Source: Brevundimonas sp. Root608
GTDB taxonomy: Bacteria > Pseudomonadota > Alphaproteobacteria > Caulobacterales > Caulobacteraceae
Direction of reading: 5' to 3'
Assembly: GCF_001427825.1 (NCBI RefSeq)
Contig: NZ_LMGT01000011.1
Location: 1 to 64,000 of the forward strand
DNA: 64,000 bases
Shown here: positions 17,834 to 26,577 of the stretch, piece after piece
Position numbering within the stretch: position 1 is the stretch's first letter
How the letters are laid out: each line of letters begins with the position of its first letter
Translations under genes and position numbers: made by a program
Notes under the pieces: model-generated
What the model was told of the DNA's origin: nothing
Databases searched by the model: none
Seen by the model: the letters and a program-made list of their open reading frames with translations, nothing else

Positions 17834-18535
17834 TCAGGACGGGCCGGACGCCGGGCGCGCGATCGGCGCCCGGCGCATCGCCTCGTCCGAGACGAACGGA
17901 TTGGTCCGGCGCTCGGCCCCGAAGGTCGAGGTCGGGCCGTGCCCCGGAACGAAGGCGACATCGTCGCCCAGCGGCCAGAGCTTCGTCGTGATCGCGTTCA
18001 GCAGGCTGGCGTGGTCGCTGCGCGGGAAGTCGGTGCGGCCGATGGAGCCCTTGAACAGGACATCTCCGACCTGGGCGAACCGGGCGGCGCGGTTGAAGAA
18101 GATGACATGGCCCGGCGTATGCCCCGGGCAGTGCCAGACCTCCCAGGTCGTCTCCCCCAGGGTCAGCACGTCGCCGTCGGCCAGCCAGCGGGTCGGGGTG
18201 AAGCTGCGGGCGTCCGGCAGGCCGTACATCTGGCCCTGGGCGGGGATGCCGTCGATCCAGAACTGGTCGTCCGGGTGGGGGCCGATGATGTCGAGGCCGG
18301 TCTTCTCCTGCATCTCCGCCGCGCCGCCGGCGTGATCGAGGTGGCCGTGGGTGATCCAGATGGCGTCCAGCGTCAGTCCCTGGCTGGCCACCGCGGCCAG
18401 CAGGGCGTCGACCGAGGCCCCCGGATCGATGACCGCGGCCTTCATCGTCTTGCGGCACCAGACAAGGGTGCAGTTCTGCTGCAGCGGCGTGACCGGGAAG
18501 ACGGCGACGCCGATGGGGGCGGGGGAGGGGCTCAT
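17834..18535 (-). CDS. MBL-fold metallo-hydrolase (glyoxalase II / YcbL-like)
   Basis: A 233-residue single-domain metallo-beta-lactamase fold enzyme. The metal motif THGHLDHAGG, a later HCPGHTPGH histidine, an aspartate in GDVLFKGSIGRTDFP and a final histidine in VPGHGPTS make a two-metal site. GSIGRTDFP is typical of YcbL / GloB-type thioester hydrolases. It lacks the C-terminal glutathione-binding domain of classical GloB, so its substrate is uncertain. It ends 25 bases from the convergent 95-residue gene and is transcribed away from tig. Confidence 0.88.
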   Translation of the reverse strand: MSPSPAPIGVAVFPVTPLQQNCTLVWCRKTMKAAVIDPGASVDALLAAVASQGLTLDAIWITHGHLDHAGGAAEMQEKTGLDIIGPHPDDQFWIDGIPAQGQMYGLPDARSFTPTRWLADGDVLTLGETTWEVWHCPGHTPGHVIFFNRAARFAQVGDVLFKGSIGRTDFPRSDHASLLNAITTKLWPLGDDVAFVPGHGPTSTFGAERRTNPFVSDEAMRRAPIARPASGPS

Positions 18536-18594
18536 GGGGTCTGGATAGCGCGCCTTCGCCTCAATCGAAACCGTCCCTTGCCCCGCGTCTCACG

Positions 18595-18622
18595 TTGACC
18601 TTTGGGACCGTCCTCGACATAA
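18595..18622 (+). promoter_or_regulatory. likely housekeeping promoter of tig
   Basis: TTGACC (18595-18600), 16 bases and ACATAA (18617-18622) resemble a sigma-70 promoter. It would give a leader of about 100 bases to the trigger factor start at 18730. Confidence 0.45.
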
Positions 18623-18729
18623 GGGCGGGCTTCAAAGGCGCCGCCTCCAAAGGGCGGCCCTTGTTGCTTTACCCACACCGCGCAGCGCCTGCCTCAATGG
18701 CGCCGCCACAGAGCGTCAGAATCCCGGCC

Positions 18730-20073
18730 ATGCAAGTTGTCGAAAAGTCCAACGAAGGTCTCAGCCGCGTCATCGCGGTGACCATTCCCGCCGCCGAGCT
18801 GAACCAGAAGCTGGACGCCAAGCTGAAGGAAGTTGCGCCGCAGATGAAGCTGAAGGGCTTCCGTCCCGGCAAGGTGCCGATGTCGCACGTCAAGAAGACC
18901 TTCGGCCGCGACCTGATGGGCGAAATCGTCAATGACGCGCTGAACACCTCGAGCCAGAAGGCCCTCGACGACGCCAAGGTGCGTCCGGCCGCGCCCGCCG
19001 AGATGAAGCTGACCTCGGACATGGACAAGGTCATCGCAGGGACGGAAGACCTGGCCTACGAAATGGCCTTGGAGGTCATGCCCGACTTCACCCCCACCGA
19101 CGTCAAGAAGCTGAAGCTGGAACGCCCGACCTATGAAGCGTCGGACGCCGATCTGGACGAGGCCCTGACCGAACTGGCCGGCCAGGCCAAGTCGTATGTC
19201 GAAAAGACCGGCAAGACCGTGAAGGCCGCCGACGGCGACGAGGTCACCATCGACTTCCTCGGCAAGCTGGACGGCGAGCCCTTCGAGGGCGGCGCCGCCG
19301 AGGACACCCAGCTGGTGATCGGCTCCAACCGCTTCATCCCCGGCTTCGAAGAGCAGCTGAAGGGCGCCAAGGTCGGCGACGAGAAGGTCCTGAACGTGAC
19401 CTTCCCGGCCGACTACCAGGCCGCCCATCTGGCCGGCAAGGCCGTGACCTTCGACGTCAAGGTCAAGGCCATCAAGGCCGAGGCCCCCGCCGTGGTGGAC
19501 GAGGAATTCGCCAAGCGCATCGGCATCGAGTCGCTGGACAAGCTGAAGGAACTGCTGCGCACCAATCTGAACCAGCAGTACGTCGGCGCCGCCCGCTTCA
19601 AGCTGAAGCGCGCCCTGCTGGACGCCCTGGACAAGGCCCATGACTTCCCCCTGCCGCCCAAGATGGTCGAGGCCGAGTTCGACGGCATCTGGGGCCAGGT
19701 CCAGGCCGACAAGGAAGCCGGCCGCCTGCCGGAAGAGGACGCCAAGAAGTCCGAGAAGAAGCTCAAGGAAGAATACCGCAAGATCGCCGAGCGCCGCGTG
19801 CGCCTGGGTCTGGTGCTGGCCGAGATCGGCCGCGCCAACAACGTCCAGGTCACCGACCAGGAGCTCAACAACGCCATCATGAACGAGGCCCGCAACTATC
19901 CGGGTCAGGAGCGTCAGGTGCTGGACTTCTATCGCCAGAACCCCAACGCCGCCGCCCAGATGCGCGCCCCGATCTATGAGGAGAAGGTCTGCGACCTGAT
20001 CTTCGACACGGCCAAGGTGACCGACACGCCGATCACCAAGGAAGAGCTGCTCAAGGAAGACGACGACATCTGA
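18730..20073 (+). CDS. tig: trigger factor (ribosome-associated chaperone and prolyl isomerase)
   Basis: Trigger factor binds the ribosome exit site and protects nascent chains. The 447-residue product has the three domains in order. The ribosome-binding domain has the GFRPGKVP loop near residue 45. The FKBP-type PPIase domain (about 165-245) contains DEVTIDFLGKLDGEPFEGG and IPGFEEQLKGAK. The long helical C-terminal chaperone domain follows. I start at 18730 (MQVVEKSNEGLSR), the family N-terminus; the 45 codons upstream in frame do not match. It opens the tig-clpP-clpX-lon series. Confidence 0.96.
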   Translation: MQVVEKSNEGLSRVIAVTIPAAELNQKLDAKLKEVAPQMKLKGFRPGKVPMSHVKKTFGRDLMGEIVNDALNTSSQKALDDAKVRPAAPAEMKLTSDMDKVIAGTEDLAYEMALEVMPDFTPTDVKKLKLERPTYEASDADLDEALTELAGQAKSYVEKTGKTVKAADGDEVTIDFLGKLDGEPFEGGAAEDTQLVIGSNRFIPGFEEQLKGAKVGDEKVLNVTFPADYQAAHLAGKAVTFDVKVKAIKAEAPAVVDEEFAKRIGIESLDKLKELLRTNLNQQYVGAARFKLKRALLDALDKAHDFPLPPKMVEAEFDGIWGQVQADKEAGRLPEEDAKKSEKKLKEEYRKIAERRVRLGLVLAEIGRANNVQVTDQELNNAIMNEARNYPGQERQVLDFYRQNPNAAAQMRAPIYEEKVCDLIFDTAKVTDTPITKEELLKEDDDI

Positions 20074-20082
20074 TCGTCCGGT

Positions 20083-20117
20083 CCCGGCCGGCGCTGTGAA
20101 CGGCGACCCCGGCCGGG
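20083..20117 (+). terminator. hairpin after tig, without T-run
   Basis: CCCGGCCGG (20083-20091) and CCGGCCGGG (20109-20117) form a 9-bp stem 9 bases after the tig stop. No run of T follows, so termination here is uncertain. Confidence 0.35.
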
Positions 20118-20198
20118 CGTCTGCCCTGAGACATTGCGGCCCTTGTCCGGCCATCTTGTCGACCTAGCTCTGGCTCTCGTCATGCGGGAGGGAAGTCC

Positions 20199-21101
20199 AT
20201 GTCGTTTTCAGCTCTGGCGTTAGCCTTGGGTTTGCTGGTCCAGACCCCCGGAGGACCCCAGGTTCCGCCGGCCCAGGAGCCGGCCCAGCTGGAGGACGTG
20301 GTGGTCGAGGGCCGTCGCCTGCGCTCGGTTATCCTGGATTTCGTGGGCGAGGTGGCCGCTCCGGCCGGGGTTCGCGGACCGGCTCGCTGGAACGGCCCGG
20401 TCTGCATCGGCGTCGTCAACCTGCGCGGCGAGGTCGCCCAGTATATCGTGGACCGGGCCTCGGATGTCGCCCGGGAGCTGGGCCTGACCGCGGGGGAGCC
20501 CGGCTGCAGCCCCAATGTCCTTATTATCGCCGCCGCCGACGGCCGCGCGGTGGCTGGCCGCATCGTCGAGGCGCGAAGATCGGCCTTCCGGCCCGGCGGC
20601 TCGGGGATGACGCGGTCGCTGCAGGCGCTCGAGGAATTCAGAACCTCCGAAGCGCCGGTCCGGTGGTGGCACGTCAGCGCGCCGGTGGATTCGGAGACGG
20701 GCCATTTGGCCACGCGCCTTCCCGGATACGACGCGCCCATGACCAACGTCTCGGCCGCCTCGCGCATTCGCACCGACATCCGCGATGATTTGCTGAAGGC
20801 CATCATCGTGGTCGACGTGCAGAAGACGGCGGGGGTTTCGCTGGCGCAGCTGGCCGACTACTGCGCCCTGGTGGCTCTGGCCCAGGTGGATCCCCTGGCG
20901 GACGTCGCGTCGTTCGAGACGGTGCTCAACGTCTTCTCGGACCCGGCGGTCCCGGGTCTGACGCCTTGGGACATGGACTATCTCAGGGCCCTTTACAGCG
21001 TCGAGCAGAACAGCGTGGGGGCCAATGCGCGCGGCGCGGAGATCGTCGATCAGATGATGCGGCGGGCGCGCGCGGCCGAGGCGGCTCCGGAAGCGGAGTA
21101 G
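20199..21101 (+). CDS. exported protein of unknown function, tandem paralog 1 of 3
   Basis: A 300-residue protein I do not recognise, first of three tandem homologues. A hydrophobic start (FSALALALGLLVQ) suggests a signal peptide, followed by a Pro/Gln linker and LEDVVVEGRRL. Shared blocks are a cysteine pair C69 and C103 (34 apart, a possible disulfide), NVLIIAAADG, RPGGSGM, VRWWHVS at 154-160, AIIVVDVQK, LADYCALVALAQVDP and ETVLNVFSDP...WDMDYLRALY. The start at 20199 has GGGAGGGAAG upstream. A distant likeness to the end of DUF2927-type (metzincin-like) proteins is possible, but no HExxH is seen. It lies between tig and clpP. Confidence 0.82.
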   Translation: MSFSALALALGLLVQTPGGPQVPPAQEPAQLEDVVVEGRRLRSVILDFVGEVAAPAGVRGPARWNGPVCIGVVNLRGEVAQYIVDRASDVARELGLTAGEPGCSPNVLIIAAADGRAVAGRIVEARRSAFRPGGSGMTRSLQALEEFRTSEAPVRWWHVSAPVDSETGHLATRLPGYDAPMTNVSAASRIRTDIRDDLLKAIIVVDVQKTAGVSLAQLADYCALVALAQVDPLADVASFETVLNVFSDPAVPGLTPWDMDYLRALYSVEQNSVGANARGAEIVDQMMRRARAAEAAPEAE

Positions 21102-21123
21102 CGCGGTCGTCGACCCGATCTCC

Positions 21124-21154
21124 AGCCCCGCTTCGGTTCCGCCGGGGCGGGGCT
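21124..21154 (+). terminator. hairpin after paralog 1, without T-run
   Basis: AGCCCCGC and GCGGGGCT form an 8-bp stem 22 bases after the stop of the first paralog. No run of T follows, so it may only slow or separate transcription. Confidence 0.3.
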
Positions 21155-21246
21155 CTGCATTTCGGGAACCCGGCGATTGACGGCGCCGGTTTTCGGGACG
21201 AGGGTTCAACTCCGGCTCCGGCGTTGCTGCAACCTGTGGGACCAAG

Positions 21247-22182
21247 ATGATCAGCGCATCCCTGATCGCGGCCCTGACCTTCGCGGCCCTGTTTCCGCAG
21301 GATGCGGCCCCGACGCCGCGGACTCCGCCCGCCGTCGCGGGCGCGCCGACCGGGGACCCCGCCACCCTGACCGATGTCGTCGTCGACGGTCGACAGCTGG
21401 ACCAACTCGCGCAGGACTACGTCGAGGCCGTCGCCGCCCCCGCCAGACGCCGGGGCCTGGCGCGCTGGCCGGGCCGGGTGTGCGTCGGCGCCGTCAACAT
21501 GCGCGCCGAGGCGTCCCAGGCGGTGATCGACCATGTATCGCGCCGCGCGCTCGAACTGGGCCTGCGCATCGGCGAACCGGGTTGCCGGCCCAATGTCGTG
21601 ATCATCTTCGCGGCGGACGCCCGGTCGCTGGCGACCAGCCTGGTCGAGGCGGACCGCCGGGCCTTCCATCTGGGCGTCGGGGGCCTGGACCGCGGCAGCG
21701 TCGCGCTGGACGCCTTCGCCAGCTCGGACCAGCCTGTCCGCTGGTGGCACGTCAGCATGCCCGTCATCGGCGCCAGCCACGCCCGCGCCATCCGCATGCC
21801 GGGCGACACGGGGCCGATATACGTGCCCGGCGAAGGGATCGTGAACCGCGGGCGGCCGATCAGCGATGATCTCAACAAGGCGATCATCATCGTCGATGTC
21901 GATCAGCTGGCCGGCACGACCCTGGCCAGCCTCAGCGAATACCTTTCTATGGTGGCCCTGGCCCAGGTGGATCCCGACGGCGACACCGCCGGGCAGGACA
22001 CGATCCTCAATCTTTTCGAGGATACGGCGTCCGTGCAGTCCATGTCGGAATGGGACATGACCTATCTGCGGGCCCTGTACGCCGCCCCGTCCGAACGCCT
22101 CAATCCCGATCGGCAGGCCGGCGCCCTGGCCCGGCGCCTGAAGCGCGAGCGTCAGGCCGCGCCTCCCGAGGGCGCGTCGTGA
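21247..22182 (+). CDS. exported protein of unknown function, tandem paralog 2 of 3
   Basis: A 311-residue homologue of the proteins encoded on either side. A likely signal peptide (ISASLIAALTFAALF) is followed by a Pro-rich linker and LTDVVVDGRQL. The cysteine pair is C79 and C113, again 34 residues apart. Conserved blocks are NVVIIFAADA, VRWWHVSMPV, AIIIVDVDQLAG, LSEYLSMVALAQVDPDGD and DTILNLFED...WDMTYLRALY. It is separated from paralog 1 by 145 bases and from paralog 3 by 69 bases. It is divergent enough from both to rule out a very recent duplication. Function unknown. Confidence 0.82.
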   Translation: MISASLIAALTFAALFPQDAAPTPRTPPAVAGAPTGDPATLTDVVVDGRQLDQLAQDYVEAVAAPARRRGLARWPGRVCVGAVNMRAEASQAVIDHVSRRALELGLRIGEPGCRPNVVIIFAADARSLATSLVEADRRAFHLGVGGLDRGSVALDAFASSDQPVRWWHVSMPVIGASHARAIRMPGDTGPIYVPGEGIVNRGRPISDDLNKAIIIVDVDQLAGTTLASLSEYLSMVALAQVDPDGDTAGQDTILNLFEDTASVQSMSEWDMTYLRALYAAPSERLNPDRQAGALARRLKRERQAAPPEGAS

Positions 22183-22251
22183 CCGGCCCGTCCGGCGCTC
22201 ACGGACCGGTCTTTTATCCATCATGGCTTCCAGTCTGATCAGGAGTTCAAG

Positions 22252-23229
22252 ATGCTCGCCGCACTCATGATGACCGCCGTCCTGTCGGCCCTGCCGCCGC
22301 AGGACGGTCAGGCCGCCGGGACCCGCACGCCGCCTGATCCGGCCGCCGCCGTTCGCCTCGAGGATGTCGTCGTCGACGCCCGCCGGCTGGAGGACGCCGC
22401 GCGTGAATTCGTCGACGAGGTCGCCAACCCCGTCGGTCGGCGCGGTCTCGCGCGCTGGCATCGGGGCGTCTGCGTCGGCGTGGCCAATCTCCGGCCCGAG
22501 CTGGCCCAGCAACTGATCGACCGGGTTTCGGACGTGGCGCGCGGGATCGGGCTGACGTCCCACGAACCGCCGTGTCACCCCAGCATCCTGATCATGGCGA
22601 CGAGCGACGCGGACGCCTTCACCGAGAGGTTCATCGCCATGCGACCGGCGCTGTTCCAGCCCGGCGGCTCCGGCATGAACCAGGGCCCGGCGGCGCTGGA
22701 GCGGTTCAGGAGCTCGGATCAGGTCGTCCGGTGGTGGAGCGTCAGCCAGCCCACGGACTCCGACACAGGGGTGTCGGCCGTGCGGATGCCGGGTCAATGC
22801 AACCTCAATTGCATCGGGGCCGGTTCCGCCGTCCAATATGCGCCCAACACCGCGGTCCGCGGCACGGCCCGGCTGTCCTCGCAGTACCGTCAGGACCTGA
22901 AGCGGACCTTCGTCATCGTCGACGTCGACCGGCTGGGCGGCGTCACCCTGACCCAGCTCGCCGACTACATCGCCATGGTCGCCCTGGCGCAGATCGACCC
23001 CGACGCGGACACCAGCCGGTTCGAAACGGTCCTCAACCTGTTCGACGACCCCGCCGGCGTGCAGGGTCTGAGCGGCTGGGACCAGGCCTATCTCGAGGGC
23101 CTGTATGGCGCCTCGTGGTACCGGATCAGCCAGAACAGCCAGGTCCATGCGGTCTCGGACAACATCGCGCGGGAATACCGCCAGGACCGGGCAGCCGAGG
23201 ACAGGGACGAGGGCGGGGACGGCAGATAG
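22252..23229 (+). CDS. exported protein of unknown function, tandem paralog 3 of 3
   Basis: A 325-residue homologue and the longest of the three. The hydrophobic start (LAALMMTAVLSAL) is short for a signal peptide. RLEDVVVDARRL, the cysteine pair C74 and C108 (34 apart), SILIMATSDA, RPALFQPGGSGMN, VRWWSVS (His replaced by Ser), FVIVDVDRLGG, LADYIAMVALAQIDPDAD and ETVLNLFDDP...WDQAYLEGLY are present. It alone carries an insert with a second cysteine pair (CNLNC). The ATG has AGGAG 8 bases upstream. Function unknown; location next to clpP may be accidental. Confidence 0.82.
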   Translation: MLAALMMTAVLSALPPQDGQAAGTRTPPDPAAAVRLEDVVVDARRLEDAAREFVDEVANPVGRRGLARWHRGVCVGVANLRPELAQQLIDRVSDVARGIGLTSHEPPCHPSILIMATSDADAFTERFIAMRPALFQPGGSGMNQGPAALERFRSSDQVVRWWSVSQPTDSDTGVSAVRMPGQCNLNCIGAGSAVQYAPNTAVRGTARLSSQYRQDLKRTFVIVDVDRLGGVTLTQLADYIAMVALAQIDPDADTSRFETVLNLFDDPAGVQGLSGWDQAYLEGLYGASWYRISQNSQVHAVSDNIAREYRQDRAAEDRDEGGDGR

Positions 23230-23246
23230 CGGTCGCCCCGCCGGCC

Positions 23247-23275
23247 TTGCGTCAACGCTCTGGCAAGACGATATC
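23247..23275 (+). promoter_or_regulatory. candidate housekeeping promoter of clpP
   Basis: TTGCGT (23247-23252), 17 bases and GATATC (23270-23275) lie about 58 bases before the clpP start codon. Spacing is ideal; the hexamers are only moderate matches. Confidence 0.35.
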
Positions 23276-23332
23276 CTGTCCAACAGGGCAGCGGCCGGTG
23301 AGTCGCGCCAGAAGCATCCCGAGAAGGCCTGA

Positions 23333-23974
23333 ATGCGCGATCCGATCGAACTGATGAACATGAACCTCGTCCCCATGGTGGTGGAGCAGTCCAGCCGGGG
23401 CGAGCGGGCCTTCGACATCTTCTCGCGCCTGCTGCGCGAGCGGATCATCTTCCTGACCGGGCCGTTCGAGGACTCGATGGCGTCGCTGATCTGCGCCCAG
23501 CTGCTGTTCCTGGAGTCGGAAAACCCGAAGAAGGAAATCAGCATGTATATCAACAGCCCGGGCGGTCAGGTGACCTCGGCGCTCGCGATCTACGACACCA
23601 TGCAGTACATCCGCTCGCCGGTGTCGACGGTGTGCATGGGCATGGCCGCCTCGGCCGGTTCCCTGATCCTCGCCGCCGGCGCCGCGGGCCAGCGCGTGGC
23701 CCTGCCGAACGCGCGCATCATGGTGCACCAGCCCTCGGGCGGCTTCCGCGGCCAGGCCTCTGACATCGAACGTCACGCCGAGGATATCCGCTACACCAAG
23801 CGCCGCCTCAACGAGATCTACGTCCATCACACCGGCCGGACCTATGAGGAGGTCGAGAAGACGCTCGACCGCGACCACTTCATGAGCGCCGAAGAGTCCA
23901 AGGCCTGGGGCATCGTCGACCACGTCTACGACCGCCGCGAACAGGCCGAGGGCGACGGCGTCAAGACGGTCTGA
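23333..23974 (+). CDS. clpP: ATP-dependent Clp protease proteolytic subunit ClpP
   Basis: ClpP is the tetradecameric serine peptidase that degrades proteins unfolded by ClpA or ClpX. The 213 residues have normal length. The catalytic triad is S107 (GMAASAGS), H132 (MVHQPSGG) and D181 (DRDHFMSA). The N-terminal part ([23 protein letters not shown]) is the axial loop and propeptide region. It is followed by a strong terminator. As in Caulobacter crescentus, an inverted cicA lies between clpP and clpX, here with an extra small gene. Confidence 0.98.
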   Translation: MRDPIELMNMNLVPMVVEQSSRGERAFDIFSRLLRERIIFLTGPFEDSMASLICAQLLFLESENPKKEISMYINSPGGQVTSALAIYDTMQYIRSPVSTVCMGMAASAGSLILAAGAAGQRVALPNARIMVHQPSGGFRGQASDIERHAEDIRYTKRRLNEIYVHHTGRTYEEVEKTLDRDHFMSAEESKAWGIVDHVYDRREQAEGDGVKTV

Positions 23975-24000
23975 CCCGACCTCGTCAGCAACTATGGAAG

Positions 24001-24029
24001 GGGCGCGCCGTGATCGGTGCGCCCTTTTT
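24001..24029 (+). terminator. intrinsic terminator of clpP
   Basis: A 10-bp stem with one G-T wobble (24001-24010 with 24015-24024) and a TGAT loop is followed by TTTTT. Confidence 0.88.
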
Positions 24030-24050
24030 CTTTTGTGCTATCAGGCCGCC

Positions 24051-24371
24051 ATGGAACAGACGCGCGAAACCAGCGGGACCGTCGAGGTCGACGGCGAGAC
24101 CTATGAGTGGGCGATCCGCCGCCAGCCCCGCCCGCTGCCCGGCGGCAAATGGGACGGGATGGGGCTGAGCCTGCGCCTGAAGGACTTTCCGCGCGAGGCG
24201 GTTGTCCTGTTTCCCATGCCGATGCGGCCCAACGGACGGCCCGACATGGAGAAGCAGCGGGTCGATCTGGACAGCGTGCGCAACGCCGTGGCCTCGGCGA
24301 TCGCGGCGGGCTGGAACCCCACGTCGCGCGGCAAGGCCATGGTGTTCGACGTCGACGCCGACGGTCGCTGA
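24051..24371 (+). CDS. small conserved-type protein of unknown function
   Basis: A 106-residue soluble protein with no signal peptide. It reads as mixed beta strands (TVEVDGETYEWAIRRQP, GMGLSLRLKDF, AVVLFPMP) and one helix (LDSVRNAVASAIAAGW), then SRGKAMVFDVDA. I start at the ATG at 24051, because the in-frame region before it is the clpP terminator. It converges with cicA with 3 bases between stop codons. I recognise no named family. Confidence 0.7.
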   Translation: MEQTRETSGTVEVDGETYEWAIRRQPRPLPGGKWDGMGLSLRLKDFPREAVVLFPMPMRPNGRPDMEKQRVDLDSVRNAVASAIAAGWNPTSRGKAMVFDVDADGR

Positions 24372-24374
24372 CGG

Positions 24375-25022
24375 TCAGGCCCGGTCCTTGAACCGTCGGA
24401 ACCCGGCCTCGTCGGCGATGGCCAGCATTTCGGTGTCGCCGCTGGTGTCGCCATAGGCCGCGGCCAGCTTCATGTCCTGGCCGAAGGCCGCGCGCAGCCG
24501 CCGCACCTTTTCCTCACCCCGGCAGTTGGGGCTGGCGAAGGCGCCGGTGACGCGGTCGTCGGCGTCGAATGTCAGCGGCGTGCCCAGCAGGGCCTCGGCG
24601 CCCAGCCGGCGGGCGAACGGCGCAACCGTCGTCTCCGGCGAGGCGGTGACGATGACCCGGTAGGCGCCCCTGGCGCCCCAGTCCTTCCAGCAGGCGAGGG
24701 CGTCGTAGCGCAGGAATCCGGGCCAGACCTGGCCGGCGAAGGCTTCCGCGTCGGCTTCCAGCTGACTGCGCGGGACGCCCTTGAGGAATTCCCGCACCGA
24801 GGCCGCCTTCAGCCGTCCGCGGTCCCGATCCGAGACATAGGCCGCCAGATCCGGCGCCATCCGCGCCAACCCCCGGTACCAGGCGCCTGAACCCGCCCGC
24901 CAGCGCAGGAATTGGGTGAAGCTGTCGCGAACCGTCAGCGTCCCGTCGAAATCGAAGGCGACGATGGCCTGATCCTTGCGGGGCGGCTGGCGAACCAGCC
25001 CCGGACTTCCCATGTCAGACAT
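24375..25022 (-). CDS. cicA: HAD-superfamily (SerB-like) phosphatase, CicA type
   Basis: A 215-residue HAD-IB hydrolase. Motif I is AFDFDGTL (nucleophile D and D+2 acid), motif II is the TASPE segment, motif III includes the conserved lysine in RGEEKVRRL, and motif IV is AYGDTSGDTEM. In Caulobacter crescentus the gene in this position, inverted between clpP and clpX, is cicA, a phosphoserine-phosphatase-superfamily member whose dosage affects growth and shape. Synteny supports that name. The true substrate is not known. The start could also be the internal Met at residue 4. Confidence 0.85.
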   Translation of the reverse strand: MSDMGSPGLVRQPPRKDQAIVAFDFDGTLTVRDSFTQFLRWRAGSGAWYRGLARMAPDLAAYVSDRDRGRLKAASVREFLKGVPRSQLEADAEAFAGQVWPGFLRYDALACWKDWGARGAYRVIVTASPETTVAPFARRLGAEALLGTPLTFDADDRVTGAFASPNCRGEEKVRRLRAAFGQDMKLAAAYGDTSGDTEMLAIADEAGFRRFKDRA

Positions 25023-25210
25023 TCGCCGCGATCTCCCTCAACAGTGAACCGTCCGCTTCGCACTCCGGCCACGCTTGGTCGGGGTTGTGGCGGGCGTCCG
25101 TATGGGTGATTGTCAATTTTTGAAGACCTTTGCGCCCATGTTCGGGGAATCAACGCGAAGGATGCGCGTTAGCCCCATATCGGGGTGAACCGCGGGAGTG
25201 AGAAGGCTCG

Positions 25211-26485
25211 ATGACCAAAGCCGCCGGCACAGACGCCAAAAGCACGCTCTACTGCTCGTTCTGCGGCAAGAGCCAGCACGAGGTGCGCAAGCTCATCGCC
25301 GGGCCGACCGTGTTCATCTGCGATGAATGCGTCGAACTCTGCATGGACATCATCCGTGAAGAGCACAAAATCTCGTTCTCCAAGGCCAAGGACGGCGTTC
25401 CGTCGCCCAAGGAGATCCGCGAGGTCCTCGACGATTATGTGATCGGGCAGAGCCACGCCAAGAAGGTGCTGAGCGTCGCCGTTCACAACCACTACAAGCG
25501 GCTGAACCACGCGACGAAGAACAACGACGTCGAACTGGCCAAGTCGAACATCATGCTGATCGGGCCGACCGGCTCGGGCAAGACGCTGCTGGCCCAGACG
25601 CTGGCGCGCATCATCGACGTGCCCTTCACCATGGCCGACGCCACCACCCTGACCGAAGCCGGTTATGTGGGCGAGGACGTCGAGAACATCATCCTCAAGC
25701 TGCTGCAGTCGTCCGACTACAACGTCGAACGGGCCCAGCGCGGCATCGTCTACATCGACGAGATCGACAAGATTTCGCGCAAGTCGGACAACCCCTCGAT
25801 CACCCGCGACGTCTCGGGCGAGGGCGTGCAGCAGGCCCTGCTGAAGATCATGGAAGGCACCGTCGCCTCCGTGCCGCCGCAAGGCGGCCGCAAGCATCCG
25901 CAGCAGGAGTTCCTGCAGGTCGACACCGCCAACATCCTGTTCATCGTCGGCGGCGCCTTCGCCGGCCTCGAGAAGGTGATCGCGGCGCGCGGCGACGGGG
26001 CCTCGATCGGGTTCGGCGCCAAGGTCAAGGAAATCGACGAACGCCGCACGGGCGACATCCTCAAGGGCGTCGAGCCGGACGATCTGATGCGCTTCGGCCT
26101 GATCCCCGAGTTCATCGGCCGTCTGCCGGTGCTGGCCACGCTGGAGGACCTCGATGAGGAAGCCCTGGTCACAATCCTGACCGAGCCCAAGAACGCCCTG
26201 GTCAAACAGTACAAGCGGCTGTTCGAGATGGAGAACGTCGACCTGACGTTCACCGACGACGCCCTGATCGCGGTGGCCAAGAAGGCGATCACCCGCAAGA
26301 CCGGCGCCCGCGGCCTGCGCTCCATCCTGGAAGGCATTCTGCTGGAGACGATGTTCGAACTGCCGACCTTCGAGGGCGTCGAGGAAGTCGTCGTCAACGC
26401 AGAGGTCATCGAGGGCAAGGCCCAGCCGCTGCTGATCTATTCGGAAACCAAGTCCAAGAAGGCCGCGCCCGACAGCGCCGCCTGA
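25211..26485 (+). CDS. clpX: ATP-dependent Clp protease ATP-binding subunit ClpX
   Basis: ClpX is the AAA+ unfoldase that recognises ssrA-tagged and other substrates for ClpP. The 424 residues start with the zinc-binding domain (C15, C18, C37, C40) that binds adaptors and substrates. The AAA+ module has Walker A GPTGSGKT and Walker [10 protein letters not shown]. The ClpP-docking IGFG loop is in [11 protein letters not shown]. The C-terminal small domain contains [15 protein letters not shown]. It is followed by a strong terminator, so it is a separate transcript from lon. Confidence 0.98.
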   Translation: MTKAAGTDAKSTLYCSFCGKSQHEVRKLIAGPTVFICDECVELCMDIIREEHKISFSKAKDGVPSPKEIREVLDDYVIGQSHAKKVLSVAVHNHYKRLNHATKNNDVELAKSNIMLIGPTGSGKTLLAQTLARIIDVPFTMADATTLTEAGYVGEDVENIILKLLQSSDYNVERAQRGIVYIDEIDKISRKSDNPSITRDVSGEGVQQALLKIMEGTVASVPPQGGRKHPQQEFLQVDTANILFIVGGAFAGLEKVIAARGDGASIGFGAKVKEIDERRTGDILKGVEPDDLMRFGLIPEFIGRLPVLATLEDLDEEALVTILTEPKNALVKQYKRLFEMENVDLTFTDDALIAVAKKAITRKTGARGLRSILEGILLETMFELPTFEGVEEVVVNAEVIEGKAQPLLIYSETKSKKAAPDSAA

Positions 26486-26507
26486 TCCTCGGATCGGAAT
26501 GAAACGA

Positions 26508-26538
26508 GGGCGGGTCCAGCGATGGACCCGCCCTTTTT
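26508..26538 (+). terminator. intrinsic terminator of clpX
   Basis: An 11-bp perfect stem (26508-26518 with 26523-26533) and a GCGA tetraloop are followed by TTTTT. Confidence 0.92.
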
Positions 26539-26577
26539 GCTTGGCGCAGCGGATGTTGTGTGATCGGCCGATGCGCC

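Noticed and set aside
25173..25180. CCCCATAT upstream of clpX as a sigma-32 -10 element
   Set aside because: It is a perfect -10 octamer but has no CTTG-like -35 at the right distance. It also forms a CCCC...GGGG mini-palindrome, so a promoter call is not supported.
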